A stretch of DNA of 64,000 bases from Zoogloea sp021286885 (GTDB lineage Bacteria; Pseudomonadota; Gammaproteobacteria; Burkholderiales; Rhodocyclaceae), in NCBI RefSeq assembly GCF_041915215.1, contig NZ_JAYSBV010000014.1; one strand, given 5' to 3'. The translations under genes and the position numbers were made by a program. This document shows positions 1 through 9,484 of this stretch, piece by piece. The notes beneath the pieces were generated by a model. That model was not told where the DNA came from, searched no databases, and worked only from the letters and a program-made list of their open reading frames with translations. The stretch's first letter is position 1. Every line of letters begins with the position of its first letter.

Positions 1-2
1 TA

Positions 3-2996
3 GATGTGTTCCCCGATCTGGACAAGCCCACCGTCACCCTTATGAGTGAGGCGGGCGGCATGGCGCCGGAAGAGGTGGAGCAACTGGTGAGCCAGCCCCT
101 GGAGGCCGCCATGGGGGGCATTCCCGGCGTGAGCCGGGTGCGCTCGGTATCGGGCGTGGGGCTGTCGCTGGTGTATGTGGAGTTTGATTGGGGCAGCGAC
201 CTGTGGCGTAACCGCCAGAACGTGACCGAGCGCCTCGCCGCCGTGCGGGAGCGCCTGCCGGCAGCGGTCCAGCCCCAGCTCGGGCCGGTGTCGTCCATCA
301 TGGGGGAGGTGCTGCTCATCGCCCTGCCCATCGACCCGCGCCAGACCGACCCGCTGGCGGTGCGCGATTACGCCGACTGGGTGCTACGCCCGCGCCTGCT
401 GGCGCTGCCCGGGGTGGCCCAGGTGATTCCCATCGGCGGTGGTGTGCGCCAGTGGCGGGTGAGCCCCGACCCGGTGCGCATGCGCAGCCTGGGGATCAGC
501 CTGGATGCCCTGGAGGCCGCCGTGGCGGGCTTTGCCGGCAACGGGGCGGGGGGCTTTCTGGAGCGCCACGGGCAGGAATGGCTGGTGCGTGGCATTGGCC
601 GCAGCCAGCGCCTTGAAGACCTGGCCAGCGTGGCCGTGGGCGCCCCCCGGGGTGTGCCGGTGCGCTTGGGGCAGGTGGCCGAGGTGGGGTTTGCGGCTGC
701 ACCGGCCCGGGGCAGCGCAGGCTACAACGGCGGGCCGGCGGTGATCGTGTCGGTGCAGAAGCAGCCGGGCACCGACAGCATCCGCCTGACCCGGGCGGTG
801 GAAGGCCTGCTGGCCGAGATGCGCCCTGGCCTGCCCCCGGGCATTGCTGAGCCGCGCTTTCTGTTCCGTCAGGCGGATTTCATCGAAGCCGCCCTCTCCA
901 ACGTGGGGGAAGCCCTGCGGGATGGGGCGGTGCTGGTGGCCCTGGTGCTGTTTGCGTTTTTGCTCAACGGGCGCACCACCCTGATTTCCCTGGTGGCGAT
1001 TCCCCTTTCGCTGCTGATGGCGGTGCTGGTGTTCCGGCTGCTGGGCCTGTCCATCAACACCATGACCCTGGGCGGCCTGGCGATTGCGGTCGGAGAGCTG
1101 GTGGATGATGCGGTGGTGGACGTGGAAAACGTGCTGCGCCGCCTCCAGGACAACCGCCGTGCCGCCGCGCCCCGCCCGGCCCTGGCGGTGATCGCCGGGG
1201 CGTGCAGCGAGGTGCGCTCCGGCGTGGTGCTGGCCACCCTCACGGTGGTGCTGGTGTTCGTGCCCCTGTTTGCCCTGCCTGGCATGGAAGGGCGGTTGTT
1301 TGCGCCCCTGGGCAGCGCCTACATCGTGGCGATTCTGGCCAGCCTGGCGGTGGCCGTGTTCGTGACCCCGGTGCTGTGCTTCTGGCTGCTGCCCGGCATG
1401 CCCCGGCTGGATCGCCCCGATGGCTGGCTGGTGGCCCGCCTCAAGGCCGCCCAGGAGCGCTTGCTGGGTTGGGCGCTGCCCCACGGGGGCGCCCTGCTGG
1501 CGGGGGCGCTGGCCCTGGTGCTGGTGGCGGGGCTGGGGCTGCTGGCCTTTCCGCGCAGCTTCTTGCCGCCCTTTAACGAGGGCACCCTCACGGTGAATGT
1601 GATCCTCCAGCCTGGGGTGTCGCTGGCCGAGTCGGGGCGCATCGGTCAACTGGCCGAAACTGCCCTGCTGGAGGTGCCGGAAGTGCGCCGGGTGGGGCGC
1701 CGCACTGGGCGGGCGGAGCTGGACGAGCACGCCGAAGGCGTCCATTACAGCGAGCTGGATGTGGATCTGGACCCGGCGGGCCGCCCCCGGGCCCAGGTGA
1801 TCGCCGATATCCGCGCCCGGCTCGCGACCCTGCCGGCCAGCGTTTCGGTGGGCCAGCCCATCGCCCACCGGCTCGACCACTTGCTGTCTGGGGTGCGGGC
1901 CCAGATCGCGGTCAAGGTGAGCGGCGACGATCTGGATCAGATCCGCCGGGTGGCCGAGGGCCTGCAGGCGGGCTTTGCCACCATTCCGGGGGTGGCCGAC
2001 CTCCAACTGGAAAAGCAGGTGCGCATTCCCCAGCTGCGCATTGAGCTGGACTATCCCGCCCTCGGTGCTGCCGGGGTGAGCCCCGCCAGCGTGCTGGGTC
2101 AGGTGAGCCGGCTGGTGGGGGGCGAGCGCATCGGCGAGGTGGTGGATGGCGCCCGGCGCCTGGATCTGGTGCTGCGCCTGCCGGAAGACGCCCGGGGCCC
2201 CGAGGCCCTGGCCGCCCTGCCGGTGTCCACCGCCAGCGGTGCCAGCCTGCCCCTGGGGGGGCTGGCCCGGATCAGCGCCGGTGATGGCCCCAACCAGATC
2301 GCCCGGGATCAGGGCCGGCGCCGGATTGTGGTGTCGGCCAATGTGGCGGGCAGCCTGTCGGAGGTGGTCGCCCGGATGCGCGCCCAGGTGGCTGCCACGC
2401 CCTTGCCCGCCGGGGTGGCGGTGAGCATCGAAGGCCAGTTCCAGGCCCAGGAAGAGGCCCAGCGCCGGATCGCGCTGCTGTCCCTGCTCTCGTTGGGGCT
2501 GGTGTTTCTGGTGCTCTACAGCCGCTATCGCAGCCTGCGCCTGGTGGGCATGGTGATGGCCGGGATTCCGGCAGCGCTGGTGGGGGCCGTGGCCGCCCTG
2601 GCCCTGGCCGGTCAGCCCCTTTCGGTGGCAGCGTTGGTGGGCTTTGTGACCCTCACCGGCATCGCCACCCGCAATGGCATCTTGAAACTGAGCCATTACC
2701 TGCATCTGCACCAGCAGGAAGGCGTGCCCATGGGCCCGGCCCTGGTGCTGCGCGGGGCGCGGGAGCGCCTCACTCCGGTGCTGATGACTGCCCTCACGGC
2801 GGCCCTGGCCCTGGTGCCGCTGCTGCTCGCCGCCGACGGGGCAGGCAAGGAGATTTTGCATCCGGTGGCGGTGGTGATCTTCGGGGGGCTGTTCAGCGCC
2901 ACCCTGCTCGATACCCTGCTGACCCCGATTCTGTTTTACCGCTACGGCGGCCCGGCCCTGGTCGCCGGGGCCGCGCCCGATTCTGATTCCGTATGA
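3..2996 (+). CDS. RND efflux pump inner-membrane subunit, heavy-metal type (5' end outside window)
   Basis: Proton-driven inner-membrane pump of the RND superfamily, the trimeric part of a tripartite efflux complex exporting metal ions through an adaptor and an outer-membrane channel. The visible part is about 998 codons and begins inside the conserved N-terminal VFPDL segment, so only a few dozen residues, including the first membrane helix, lie outside the window. The periplasmic motif GGMAPEEVEQLV and the TM4 segment with VDDAVVDVENVL (paired acidic residues for proton relay) fit the HME subfamily (CusA/CzcA-like) better than drug-exporting HAE pumps. Two sets of hydrophobic segments flank two large periplasmic loops, as expected. 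Metal specificity cannot be read from this. The following small secreted protein is probably co-transcribed. Confidence 0.88.
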   Translation, partial: DVFPDLDKPTVTLMSEAGGMAPEEVEQLVSQPLEAAMGGIPGVSRVRSVSGVGLSLVYVEFDWGSDLWRNRQNVTERLAAVRERLPAAVQPQLGPVSSIMGEVLLIALPIDPRQTDPLAVRDYADWVLRPRLLALPGVAQVIPIGGGVRQWRVSPDPVRMRSLGISLDALEAAVAGFAGNGAGGFLERHGQEWLVRGIGRSQRLEDLASVAVGAPRGVPVRLGQVAEVGFAAAPARGSAGYNGGPAVIVSVQKQPGTDSIRLTRAVEGLLAEMRPGLPPGIAEPRFLFRQADFIEAALSNVGEALRDGAVLVALVLFAFLLNGRTTLISLVAIPLSLLMAVLVFRLLGLSINTMTLGGLAIAVGELVDDAVVDVENVLRRLQDNRRAAAPRPALAVIAGACSEVRSGVVLATLTVVLVFVPLFALPGMEGRLFAPLGSAYIVAILASLAVAVFVTPVLCFWLLPGMPRLDRPDGWLVARLKAAQERLLGWALPHGGALLAGALALVLVAGLGLLAFPRSFLPPFNEGTLTVNVILQPGVSLAESGRIGQLAETALLEVPEVRRVGRRTGRAELDEHAEGVHYSELDVDLDPAGRPRAQVIADIRARLATLPASVSVGQPIAHRLDHLLSGVRAQIAVKVSGDDLDQIRRVAEGLQAGFATIPGVADLQLEKQVRIPQLRIELDYPALGAAGVSPASVLGQVSRLVGGERIGEVVDGARRLDLVLRLPEDARGPEALAALPVSTASGASLPLGGLARISAGDGPNQIARDQGRRRIVVSANVAGSLSEVVARMRAQVAATPLPAGVAVSIEGQFQAQEEAQRRIALLSLLSLGLVFLVLYSRYRSLRLVGMVMAGIPAALVGAVAALALAGQPLSVAALVGFVTLTGIATRNGILKLSHYLHLHQQEGVPMGPALVLRGARERLTPVLMTALTAALALVPLLLAADGAGKEILHPVAVVIFGGLFSATLLDTLLTPILFYRYGGPALVAGAAPDSDSV

Positions 2997-3022
2997 TGTA
3001 CTGCAAACCCAGGAGAAACCCC

Positions 3023-3463
3023 ATGAATGCTGTTTTCAAATCCGTGACCCGTACTGCCCTGGCCCTGCTCGTGGCTGCCGCTGCCAGCGCTCCCGCCCTG
3101 GCCCACGATGATGCCACCCTGGATCAGATGCCCAGCGCCCACGGCGGCCAGATCCGCATGGCCGGCATGTACCACCTGGAGCTGGTGCTGGCCAAGGATG
3201 CCAAGGGCGGCGAAACCGCCGCGCCGGTCAAGGTGTACTTCACCGATCACATGGGCAAATCCACCAACGTGACCGGCGCCAGCGGCAGCCTCACCCTGCT
3301 GTCGCCTGCCGGCAAGGTGGTAGTGCCCCTCAGCGCCGATGGGGATCACCTCCAGGGCAGCGCCCCCTACGTGGCCCACCCGGCCACCAAGGCGGTGGTG
3401 CAGGTGAAATTTGCCGATGGCAAGGGCGAAACGGCCCGTTTCGAGCCCTTCAAGAAAAAGTAA
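3023..3463 (+). CDS. Small secreted periplasmic protein of the efflux operon
   Basis: A 146-aa protein. The chosen ATG is preceded by AGGAGA eight bases upstream; an earlier in-frame ATG overlapping the pump stop has no ribosome-binding site. Residues 1-25 form a classical Sec signal peptide ending in a run of alanines (PALA). The mature part starts HDDATLDQ and contains an HGGQ motif and several His, Met and Asp residues, followed by what looks like a beta-sandwich. Small proteins with an HGGQ-type N-terminus are often encoded next to metal RND pumps, so a periplasmic metal-binding or sensing role is plausible, but this is inferred from context. It lies 26 bases after the pump gene, consistent with co-transcription. 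Confidence 0.7.
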   Translation: MNAVFKSVTRTALALLVAAAASAPALAHDDATLDQMPSAHGGQIRMAGMYHLELVLAKDAKGGETAAPVKVYFTDHMGKSTNVTGASGSLTLLSPAGKVVVPLSADGDHLQGSAPYVAHPATKAVVQVKFADGKGETARFEPFKKK

Positions 3464-3528
3464 AAGCGGTCAAACCTGGCGGGCAGGTGCCGTTAAGCCT
3501 CTCTGGTCGAATGGGAGGCTGGCTCAAC

Positions 3529-6327
3529 ATGGTGCGGCAGCGTGGGTGGTGCTGGGAGGGCGGGTGGTGCGCGGTGCTGGTGCTGGCCCTGCTGTACTCG
3601 GGGCTGGCCCAGGCCGCGTGCAGCCTGCCCGCCAACTGGCCCAGCGGGGTGACGGGGAGCTGCCAGTGCGATGATTTCGGGCGCAGCAGCCTCAACCCCT
3701 CCACCATTTACAGCAGCAACTGGACGGCCACCACCAGCGATTCCACCGGCATCGTGCCGCGCATCGTCAATCAGGGCTATCTGCGCCTCACCGACAACAC
3801 GGTGAACAACGCTAAGGCAGCCACTGTGCCTGGGGTTTTTCCGGCGGCGGGCAATTACATCTCCATCGAGTTCCGCCATTACGCCTACAACGGCAATGGC
3901 GGCGCCGACGGGGTGGCGATGATCCTGTCGGATTACGCGGTGCCCGCCGTGCCCGGGGGCTACGGTGGGTCTCTGGGCTATGCCCCGCGTACTGATACGG
4001 GGCTGCCGGGTTTTGCCGGGGGCTGGCTGGGGATCGGTTTTGATGAGTACGGCAACTTCCAGAACCCCACCGAAGGCCGGGTGGGTGGGGTGGGTTATTA
4101 CCCCCAGTCCATCGGGATACGGGGCTCTGGGGCGGGGAGTTCCGGCTATCCTTGGCTGTATGGCTCTTACAGCCTGAGCGGCAGCAATTCCATCGACAAT
4201 CGGGGCTCTACCAGCCCATCCCGAGGTTACGCCTATCAGATCATCGTGGATGCGCGCAGCTACACGAGCGCTAACCAGGTGGCCTATGTGGCGATCAACC
4301 GGGATGTGTCTGGCAGCGAAACCAGCTACAGCGCGTTTTTTCCGTCCTTCGACGTGTATAGCCGCGCTCGGGCCATGGGCGTCAGCCAAGCCTCGGTGCC
4401 GGACAACTGGCAGATTTCCTTCACCGCCTCCACCGGGGCGTACACCAACATCCACGAGATTGGCGGGCTCCGGATCTGCGCCATGTCCATGATGGCCCCC
4501 GGCGGCGGCACGCCTGGGGGCTTCAATGCCATCGACAGCAGTTACACCCTGGGTGATGTGACGGCCCTCCAGGGGCATGTGTTCACCAAGTTGGCGGGAA
4601 TACCCTTCAGCCTCAAGGTGGCGGCCCTCAACAGTACGTCCAGCGGCATCGCCACCACCTACGCCCTGACCTCCACCAAAAATGTGACGGTGAGCCTGAT
4701 CGACGATAGCAGCGGCACGTCCTGCAATGTATCGGCCAGCGCCTGCACGGCCTGCAACAAGCCCGTCATTGCGAGCCAGAACTTGAGCTTCAAGAGCACC
4801 GACAAGGGCAGCAAGCTCACCAGCAATTTCACGGTAGCCAAGGCTTATTCTCGGGTGCTGGTGCGCATCAACGACTCATCCACCACCGGCTGCTCCACCG
4901 ACGTGTTTGCGATCCGCCCGACGGCGGTATCGGCGGTGAGCAGCAGTGCCACCAATGCGGGTCTCACCGGCAGCCCGGTGTTCAAGGCCGGCACCGATGC
5001 CTTCACCCTGAGCGCCAGCGTGCCGGTGGGCGGCTATACCGGCACCCTCAAAGTGGCCGCCAACGGCATCCAGGGCCTGCCCGGTGGTGCGGTGGCGGGC
5101 AGTCTGGGGAGCAGCAGCTTTGCGCCGGCGGTGGCAGGCACGAGCACTTCCAGCGCCAGCCTGAGCACCACCTACAGCGAGGCCGGCAATTTCCGCATTC
5201 TTGGCTCGGGGGGGATTTACGGGATCTACGACGACAGCTGGACGGCGGTGGACCAGGGCGCCACCAATGATTGCGTGGCCGGCAGCTACAGCAATACCCT
5301 GGATGCCAGCGGCAAATATGGCTGCCTGTTTGGTCTGACCAGCGACAGCGCCACCTTTGGCCGTTTCAGCCCCAGTCGCTTCGTGCTGGCGAGCAGCAGC
5401 GTGCAGCCCGCGTGCAGCGCCAGCGGCAAGACCGCCTTCACCTATATGGGCCAGCCCCTGGCCCGGCTGGCCCTCACCCTCCAGGCCCAGAACGGCGCGG
5501 GCGCCGTGCTGGCCAATTACGACTCCACCCTGCTGGGCAGCCTCGCCAGCATCAGCTGGACTGCCGAAAATGCCGACAACGGCCAGAATCTGGGCAGCCG
5601 GCTCAGCATTCCGTCCCCGGCCCGGGTGTGGAACGCCGGCCAATACCTGTTGGATACCGCCGCCGCCAGTTTTTTGCGCGCCACCAGTCCCGATGGCAGC
5701 TACGAAGCCCTCCAGCTCGGGGTGCAGCTCAGCGATCCGGATGGGGCTGCCCTCACCAGCCTGGACATCAACCCCCTCACCCGCGGCGCCTGCACTCCCA
5801 ACACCTGCACCGCCCGGGCTGTCGGTAGCCCCCTGGCGCTACGTTTTGGCCGCCTGCGCCTGCAAAACGCCTTCGGCTGGGAACAAGCCCCCCTGCGCAT
5901 CCCCCTGCAGGCCGAATACTGGAAAGGCAGCGACTTTGTGCCCAATGCGGATGACAGCTGCACTACCCTCAGCCCCAGCAATTTTGTATTCACCACCGCC
6001 ACCGGCGCCCCCGCCAACTGCGCCACCGGCCTCAGCCTCAGCAATAACGGCCAATTCACCAACGGCAGCGCCCAGGCCATCCTGGCCGCCCCCGGCAGCC
6101 CCCTCAGTCTGTGGATTTCACCCGATCTGGACAGCACCGCTGGCGGCAAGACCTGCGTCGGCACCCGCCTGCCGGTCAGCCTCAGCAACGCCACCGCCGC
6201 CAGCAAAACCTGGCTCCAGGGCCGCTGGCAGGGCAGCACCACCTACACCCGCAACCCCCGCAGCAAGGCCGTATTTGGTTTGCACCGGGGGGCCGACAAG
6301 GTGATTCAGGTGAGGGAGGTGTATTGA
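3529..6327 (+). CDS. mshQ: MSHA pilus-associated adhesin-like protein MshQ
   Basis: A 932-aa exported protein. The ATG at 3529 is preceded by GGGAGG with a 10-base spacer and starts a signal peptide ending near AQA/ACS; an upstream in-frame GTG at 3487 is a weaker choice. After the signal, residues about 25-310 look like a concanavalin/L-type lectin fold (the GADGVAMILSD strand, then WLGIGFDEYGNF), typical of MshQ. The rest is Ser/Thr/Gly/Asn-rich, beta-strand-like, with scattered cysteine pairs such as CTACNK, and the C-terminus matches the DUF6701 region of MshQ. Likely role: a surface-exposed tip or adhesin component of the pilus made by the following genes. MshQ usually closes the msh operon; here it precedes mshE and is separated from it by a long hairpin, so it may be transcribed on its own. 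Confidence 0.82.
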   Translation: MVRQRGWCWEGGWCAVLVLALLYSGLAQAACSLPANWPSGVTGSCQCDDFGRSSLNPSTIYSSNWTATTSDSTGIVPRIVNQGYLRLTDNTVNNAKAATVPGVFPAAGNYISIEFRHYAYNGNGGADGVAMILSDYAVPAVPGGYGGSLGYAPRTDTGLPGFAGGWLGIGFDEYGNFQNPTEGRVGGVGYYPQSIGIRGSGAGSSGYPWLYGSYSLSGSNSIDNRGSTSPSRGYAYQIIVDARSYTSANQVAYVAINRDVSGSETSYSAFFPSFDVYSRARAMGVSQASVPDNWQISFTASTGAYTNIHEIGGLRICAMSMMAPGGGTPGGFNAIDSSYTLGDVTALQGHVFTKLAGIPFSLKVAALNSTSSGIATTYALTSTKNVTVSLIDDSSGTSCNVSASACTACNKPVIASQNLSFKSTDKGSKLTSNFTVAKAYSRVLVRINDSSTTGCSTDVFAIRPTAVSAVSSSATNAGLTGSPVFKAGTDAFTLSASVPVGGYTGTLKVAANGIQGLPGGAVAGSLGSSSFAPAVAGTSTSSASLSTTYSEAGNFRILGSGGIYGIYDDSWTAVDQGATNDCVAGSYSNTLDASGKYGCLFGLTSDSATFGRFSPSRFVLASSSVQPACSASGKTAFTYMGQPLARLALTLQAQNGAGAVLANYDSTLLGSLASISWTAENADNGQNLGSRLSIPSPARVWNAGQYLLDTAAASFLRATSPDGSYEALQLGVQLSDPDGAALTSLDINPLTRGACTPNTCTARAVGSPLALRFGRLRLQNAFGWEQAPLRIPLQAEYWKGSDFVPNADDSCTTLSPSNFVFTTATGAPANCATGLSLSNNGQFTNGSAQAILAAPGSPLSLWISPDLDSTAGGKTCVGTRLPVSLSNATAASKTWLQGRWQGSTTYTRNPRSKAVFGLHRGADKVIQVREVY

Positions 6328-6358
6328 GGGGCTGTGTGTGAGTGGTGTGGTCGATTTG

Positions 6359-6410
6359 GCATGACTTATCAGTGCAAAAGCAGCTTTTTGCACTGATAAG
6401 TCATGCTTTT
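6359..6410. terminator. 21-bp perfect inverted repeat with T-tract, probable bidirectional terminator
   Basis: The left arm 6359-6379 and right arm 6386-6406 are perfectly complementary over 21 bases with a 6-base loop. The right arm is followed by TTTT, and the inner stem has an A-run opposite a T-run, so termination is possible in either direction. It lies between the mshQ stop and the mshE start. The arms are much more AT-rich than the surroundings. Confidence 0.65.
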
Positions 6411-6506
6411 GCCGGTGATCCAGACCGGATGTCTGCCTCACCCTTCATTTCCCGCCCCCTCCATCCGTAATCAGACCTGTTACGTTCCCGTCAAAATGGT
6501 CTGATC

Positions 6507-8261
6507 ATGAAGCGTCCCCAACGGATACGCCTGGGCGAGGTGTTGTTGCAGCAAGGTTTGCTGACCCAGGTGCAGCTTGAGGCCGCGCTGGATGAGCAGC
6601 AGCGCAGCGGGCGCAAGCTGGGGCGGGTGCTGGTGGAGAGTGGCTATCTCAGCGAGGCGGTGCTGGGGGAGGCGCTGGCGCGCCAGTTGGGGGTGAAATT
6701 TGTGGATCTGCAGAACTTTGGCCCCCGGGCCGAGGTGGTGCAGCTCTTGCCCGAGGCCCAGGCCCGGCGTTTCCGGGCGCTGGTGCTGGACGATACGGGC
6801 GATGCCCTGTGGGTGGGGATGGCGGATCCGACGGATCTGTTCGCCTACGATGAGTTGGCCCGCTTGCTCAAGCGGGATCTGGAACTGGCGGTGGTGGGGG
6901 AGGGGGCGCTGCTGGCGGCGCTGGATCGCCTGTATCACCGGGCGGGCGAAATCCAGGGGCTGGCGAGTGCCTTGAGCGCCGAGCTGCGCGACGAGGCCAC
7001 CGATCTGGCCGATCTGTTCGGCAAGGGCTCGGGCCAGGAAGATGCGCCAGTGGTGCGCCTGCTCCAGACGGTGTTTGAAGAGGCGGTGCGGCTGCGGGCT
7101 TCCGACATCCATGTGGAGCCCCAGGAGCGCAGCCTGCGCATCCGCTTTCGGATCGACGGGGTGCTGCATGTGCAGACCGAGACCGACAGCAAGATCGCCC
7201 CGGCGGTGGCCCTGCGCCTCAAGCTGATGTCGGGACTGGATATTTCCGAAAAGCGTCTACCCCAGGATGGGCGCTTCCAGATGGGGTTGCGCGGGGCCAC
7301 GGTGGACGTGCGGATTTCCACCCTGCCGGGCCAGTTTGGCGAATCGGTGGTGATGCGTCTGCTCAACCAGAGCACAGCCCTGGTGGGGCTGGACGGCACC
7401 GGCATGGCGCCGGAGATGCTCGCCCGGCTGCGCCGGATTGCGCGGCGCTCCAGCGGTATCATCCTCGTCACCGGCCCCACCGGGAGCGGCAAGACCACCA
7501 CCCTGTATGCGCTCCTGGCGGAGCTGAACAGCCCTGAACGCAAGATCATCACGGTGGAAGATCCGGTGGAATACCGGCTGGCCGGGATCAATCAGGTGCA
7601 GGTGCAGGACAAGATAGATCTGAGCTTCGAGCGGGTGCTGCGCGCCGCCCTGCGTCAGGATCCGGATGTGATCCTGGTGGGGGAAATGCGCGACCGGGCC
7701 ACCGCCGAAATCGGCATGCGGGCCGCCATGACCGGCCACCTGGTGCTCTCCACGCTCCACACCAACGATGCGCTGTCCACCCCCATCCGGCTGATGGACA
7801 TGGGCGTGCCGCGCTTCATGGTGGCCCTCTCGGTACAGGTGGTGCTGGCCCAGCGCCTGGTGCGCAAGCTCTGCCCCCAGTGTGCGGCGCCGGAGCCCCT
7901 GGCAGCGGTGGAGCGGGCCTGGCTGCGCCAGGAGCTGGGGGATGGGGTCGATCAATATCGCTTCCGGCGCGGGAGCGGCTGCCACATCTGCGCCAATCAG
8001 GGCTATAGCGGGCGGGTGGGCATTCACGAAATGCTGGAGATGACGCCGGCCCTGGTGGAGGCGGCCAATCAGGCCGATGGCCGGGCCTTCATCGAAGCCG
8101 GGCGGGCCCAGCTCCAGGGGCGCACCCTGCGGGCGGCGGCGGTGCGCCTGGCGGTGCAGGGCATCACCTCGGTGGAGGAGGCCATGCGCGTCACCAGCAC
8201 CCAGGCGGATGACGAGGCCACCGAAGCCGGCCCGGTTCCGGACGATCATGGCGGACTTTGA
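6507..8261 (+). CDS. mshE: MSHA pilus assembly ATPase MshE
   Basis: A 584-aa GspE/PilB-type hexameric ATPase powering pilus extension from the cytoplasmic side. The N-terminus (residues about 8-48) carries the MshEN signature, two RLGEVLL/KLGRVLV half-motifs with an intervening L-x3-L-x2-Q pattern, which in the family binds cyclic di-GMP. Walker A is GPTGSGKT at residues 323-330; the Walker B region contains DVILVGEMRD, and the His box includes STLHTNDA. Two CxxC pairs (LCPQC about residue 455, CHIC about residue 492) form the usual zinc site. Full length for the family. It overlaps mshG by 14 bases. No obvious Shine-Dalgarno sequence is visible. Pilus extension is therefore probably c-di-GMP-responsive (family knowledge). 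Confidence 0.95.
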   Translation: MKRPQRIRLGEVLLQQGLLTQVQLEAALDEQQRSGRKLGRVLVESGYLSEAVLGEALARQLGVKFVDLQNFGPRAEVVQLLPEAQARRFRALVLDDTGDALWVGMADPTDLFAYDELARLLKRDLELAVVGEGALLAALDRLYHRAGEIQGLASALSAELRDEATDLADLFGKGSGQEDAPVVRLLQTVFEEAVRLRASDIHVEPQERSLRIRFRIDGVLHVQTETDSKIAPAVALRLKLMSGLDISEKRLPQDGRFQMGLRGATVDVRISTLPGQFGESVVMRLLNQSTALVGLDGTGMAPEMLARLRRIARRSSGIILVTGPTGSGKTTTLYALLAELNSPERKIITVEDPVEYRLAGINQVQVQDKIDLSFERVLRAALRQDPDVILVGEMRDRATAEIGMRAAMTGHLVLSTLHTNDALSTPIRLMDMGVPRFMVALSVQVVLAQRLVRKLCPQCAAPEPLAAVERAWLRQELGDGVDQYRFRRGSGCHICANQGYSGRVGIHEMLEMTPALVEAANQADGRAFIEAGRAQLQGRTLRAAAVRLAVQGITSVEEAMRVTSTQADDEATEAGPVPDDHGGL

Positions 8262-9483
8262 TTACACCGCTCGGGACGGGCAGGGGGCGGCGCTCACGGG
8301 GCGGCTGGAGGCTTCCAGCGCCCAGGCGGCCGCCGAGCAGCTCCAGGCCCGGGGGCTGATTCCGGTGATGGTGCGGGCGGCGCGCCCGAACGCGGCGGAG
8401 AGCCTCAACCTGTGGCTGGCCCGGCTGGGGAGCCGGAGCGTATCGACCGAATCCCTGATGCTGTTCAGCCGCCAGATGAACACCCTGCTGCGTTCGGGAG
8501 TGCCTATCATCCGGGCCCTGCGCGGGATGCAGGATTCGGCCTCCGACAAGCGCCTGGGCGAAACCCTGGGCGAGGTGCGCCAGTCCCTGGAGTCGGGCCG
8601 GGAGCTGGCGGCGGCCCTGGCCCGCCACCCCCGGGTGTTCTCGCCGTTTTACGTGGCCATGGTGCGGATTGGCGAGGTGACGGGGCGGCTGGATGCAATC
8701 TTCGACCGGCTGTTCGTGCACCTGGAGTTCGACAAGTTCATGGTGGATCAGGTGAAGGCCGCCCTGCGTTACCCCAGCTTCGTGCTGGGCGTCATGGCGG
8801 CGGCCCTGGTGGTGGTGAATATCTGGGTGGTGCCCGCGTTTGCCCAGATCTTTGCCGGGATGGGGGCGGAGCTGCCCTTGCTCACCCGGTTTTTGCTGGG
8901 GGTGTCCCGCTTCATGATCGAGGGCTGGTATCTGCTGCTGGCCGGCGCCATCGGGGGCTATCTGGGCTTCCGGGTGTGGAGCGGCCTGCCCCGGGGGCGT
9001 CTCGTGTGGGATCGCTTCAAGCTGCGTCTGCCGGTGATGGGCAAGATCATCCTGAAGGCCACCCTGGCCCGCTTTGCGCGCAGCTTTGCGCTGGCGGTGA
9101 AAAGCGGGGTGCCCATCGTCCAGGCTCTGGGGGTGGTGGCGGCCACCGTGGATAACGCCTACATCGGCCAGCGCATTGAGGGCATGCGGGATGGGCTGGA
9201 GCGGGGCGAGAGCATGCTCAAGGGCGCCATCGGCACCCAGGTGTTCACCCCGGTGGTGCTCCAGATGATCGCGGTGGGGGAGGAATCCGGTGCCCTGGAC
9301 GAGCTGCTGGATGAAATCGGCGGGCTCTATCAGCGCGAAGTGGAATACGAGCTGAAAACCCTGGCCAGCCAGATCGAGCCGATTCTGGTGGTGGCCCTGG
9401 GGATCATGATGCTCATCATGGCCCTGGGCATCTTCATGCCCATCTGGGACCTGGGGCGTCTGGCCCTCAAGGGAGGCGGCTGA
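8248..9483 (+). CDS. mshG: MSHA pilus inner-membrane platform protein MshG
   Basis: A 411-aa GspF/PilC-family polytopic protein that couples the cytoplasmic ATPase to pilin assembly. Two T2SSF helical domains (around residues 65-190 and 270-395) each precede a membrane segment; the last one, rich in Met/Ile/Leu, lies just before the C-terminus. The N-terminal MADFDYTARDGQG is the family's usual beginning and fixes the start at the ATG inside the last codons of mshE, giving a 14-base overlap typical of translational coupling. A longer in-frame upstream reading is only the shadow of mshE in another frame. Confidence 0.93.
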   Translation: MADFDYTARDGQGAALTGRLEASSAQAAAEQLQARGLIPVMVRAARPNAAESLNLWLARLGSRSVSTESLMLFSRQMNTLLRSGVPIIRALRGMQDSASDKRLGETLGEVRQSLESGRELAAALARHPRVFSPFYVAMVRIGEVTGRLDAIFDRLFVHLEFDKFMVDQVKAALRYPSFVLGVMAAALVVVNIWVVPAFAQIFAGMGAELPLLTRFLLGVSRFMIEGWYLLLAGAIGGYLGFRVWSGLPRGRLVWDRFKLRLPVMGKIILKATLARFARSFALAVKSGVPIVQALGVVAATVDNAYIGQRIEGMRDGLERGESMLKGAIGTQVFTPVVLQMIAVGEESGALDELLDEIGGLYQREVEYELKTLASQIEPILVVALGIMMLIMALGIFMPIWDLGRLALKGGG

Positions 9484-9484
9484 G

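Noticed and set aside
384..2861. An 825-codon open frame antisense to the RND pump gene
   Set aside because: Low-complexity His/Gln/Gly/Arg translation with no domain; it mirrors the codon bias of the real gene on the other strand.
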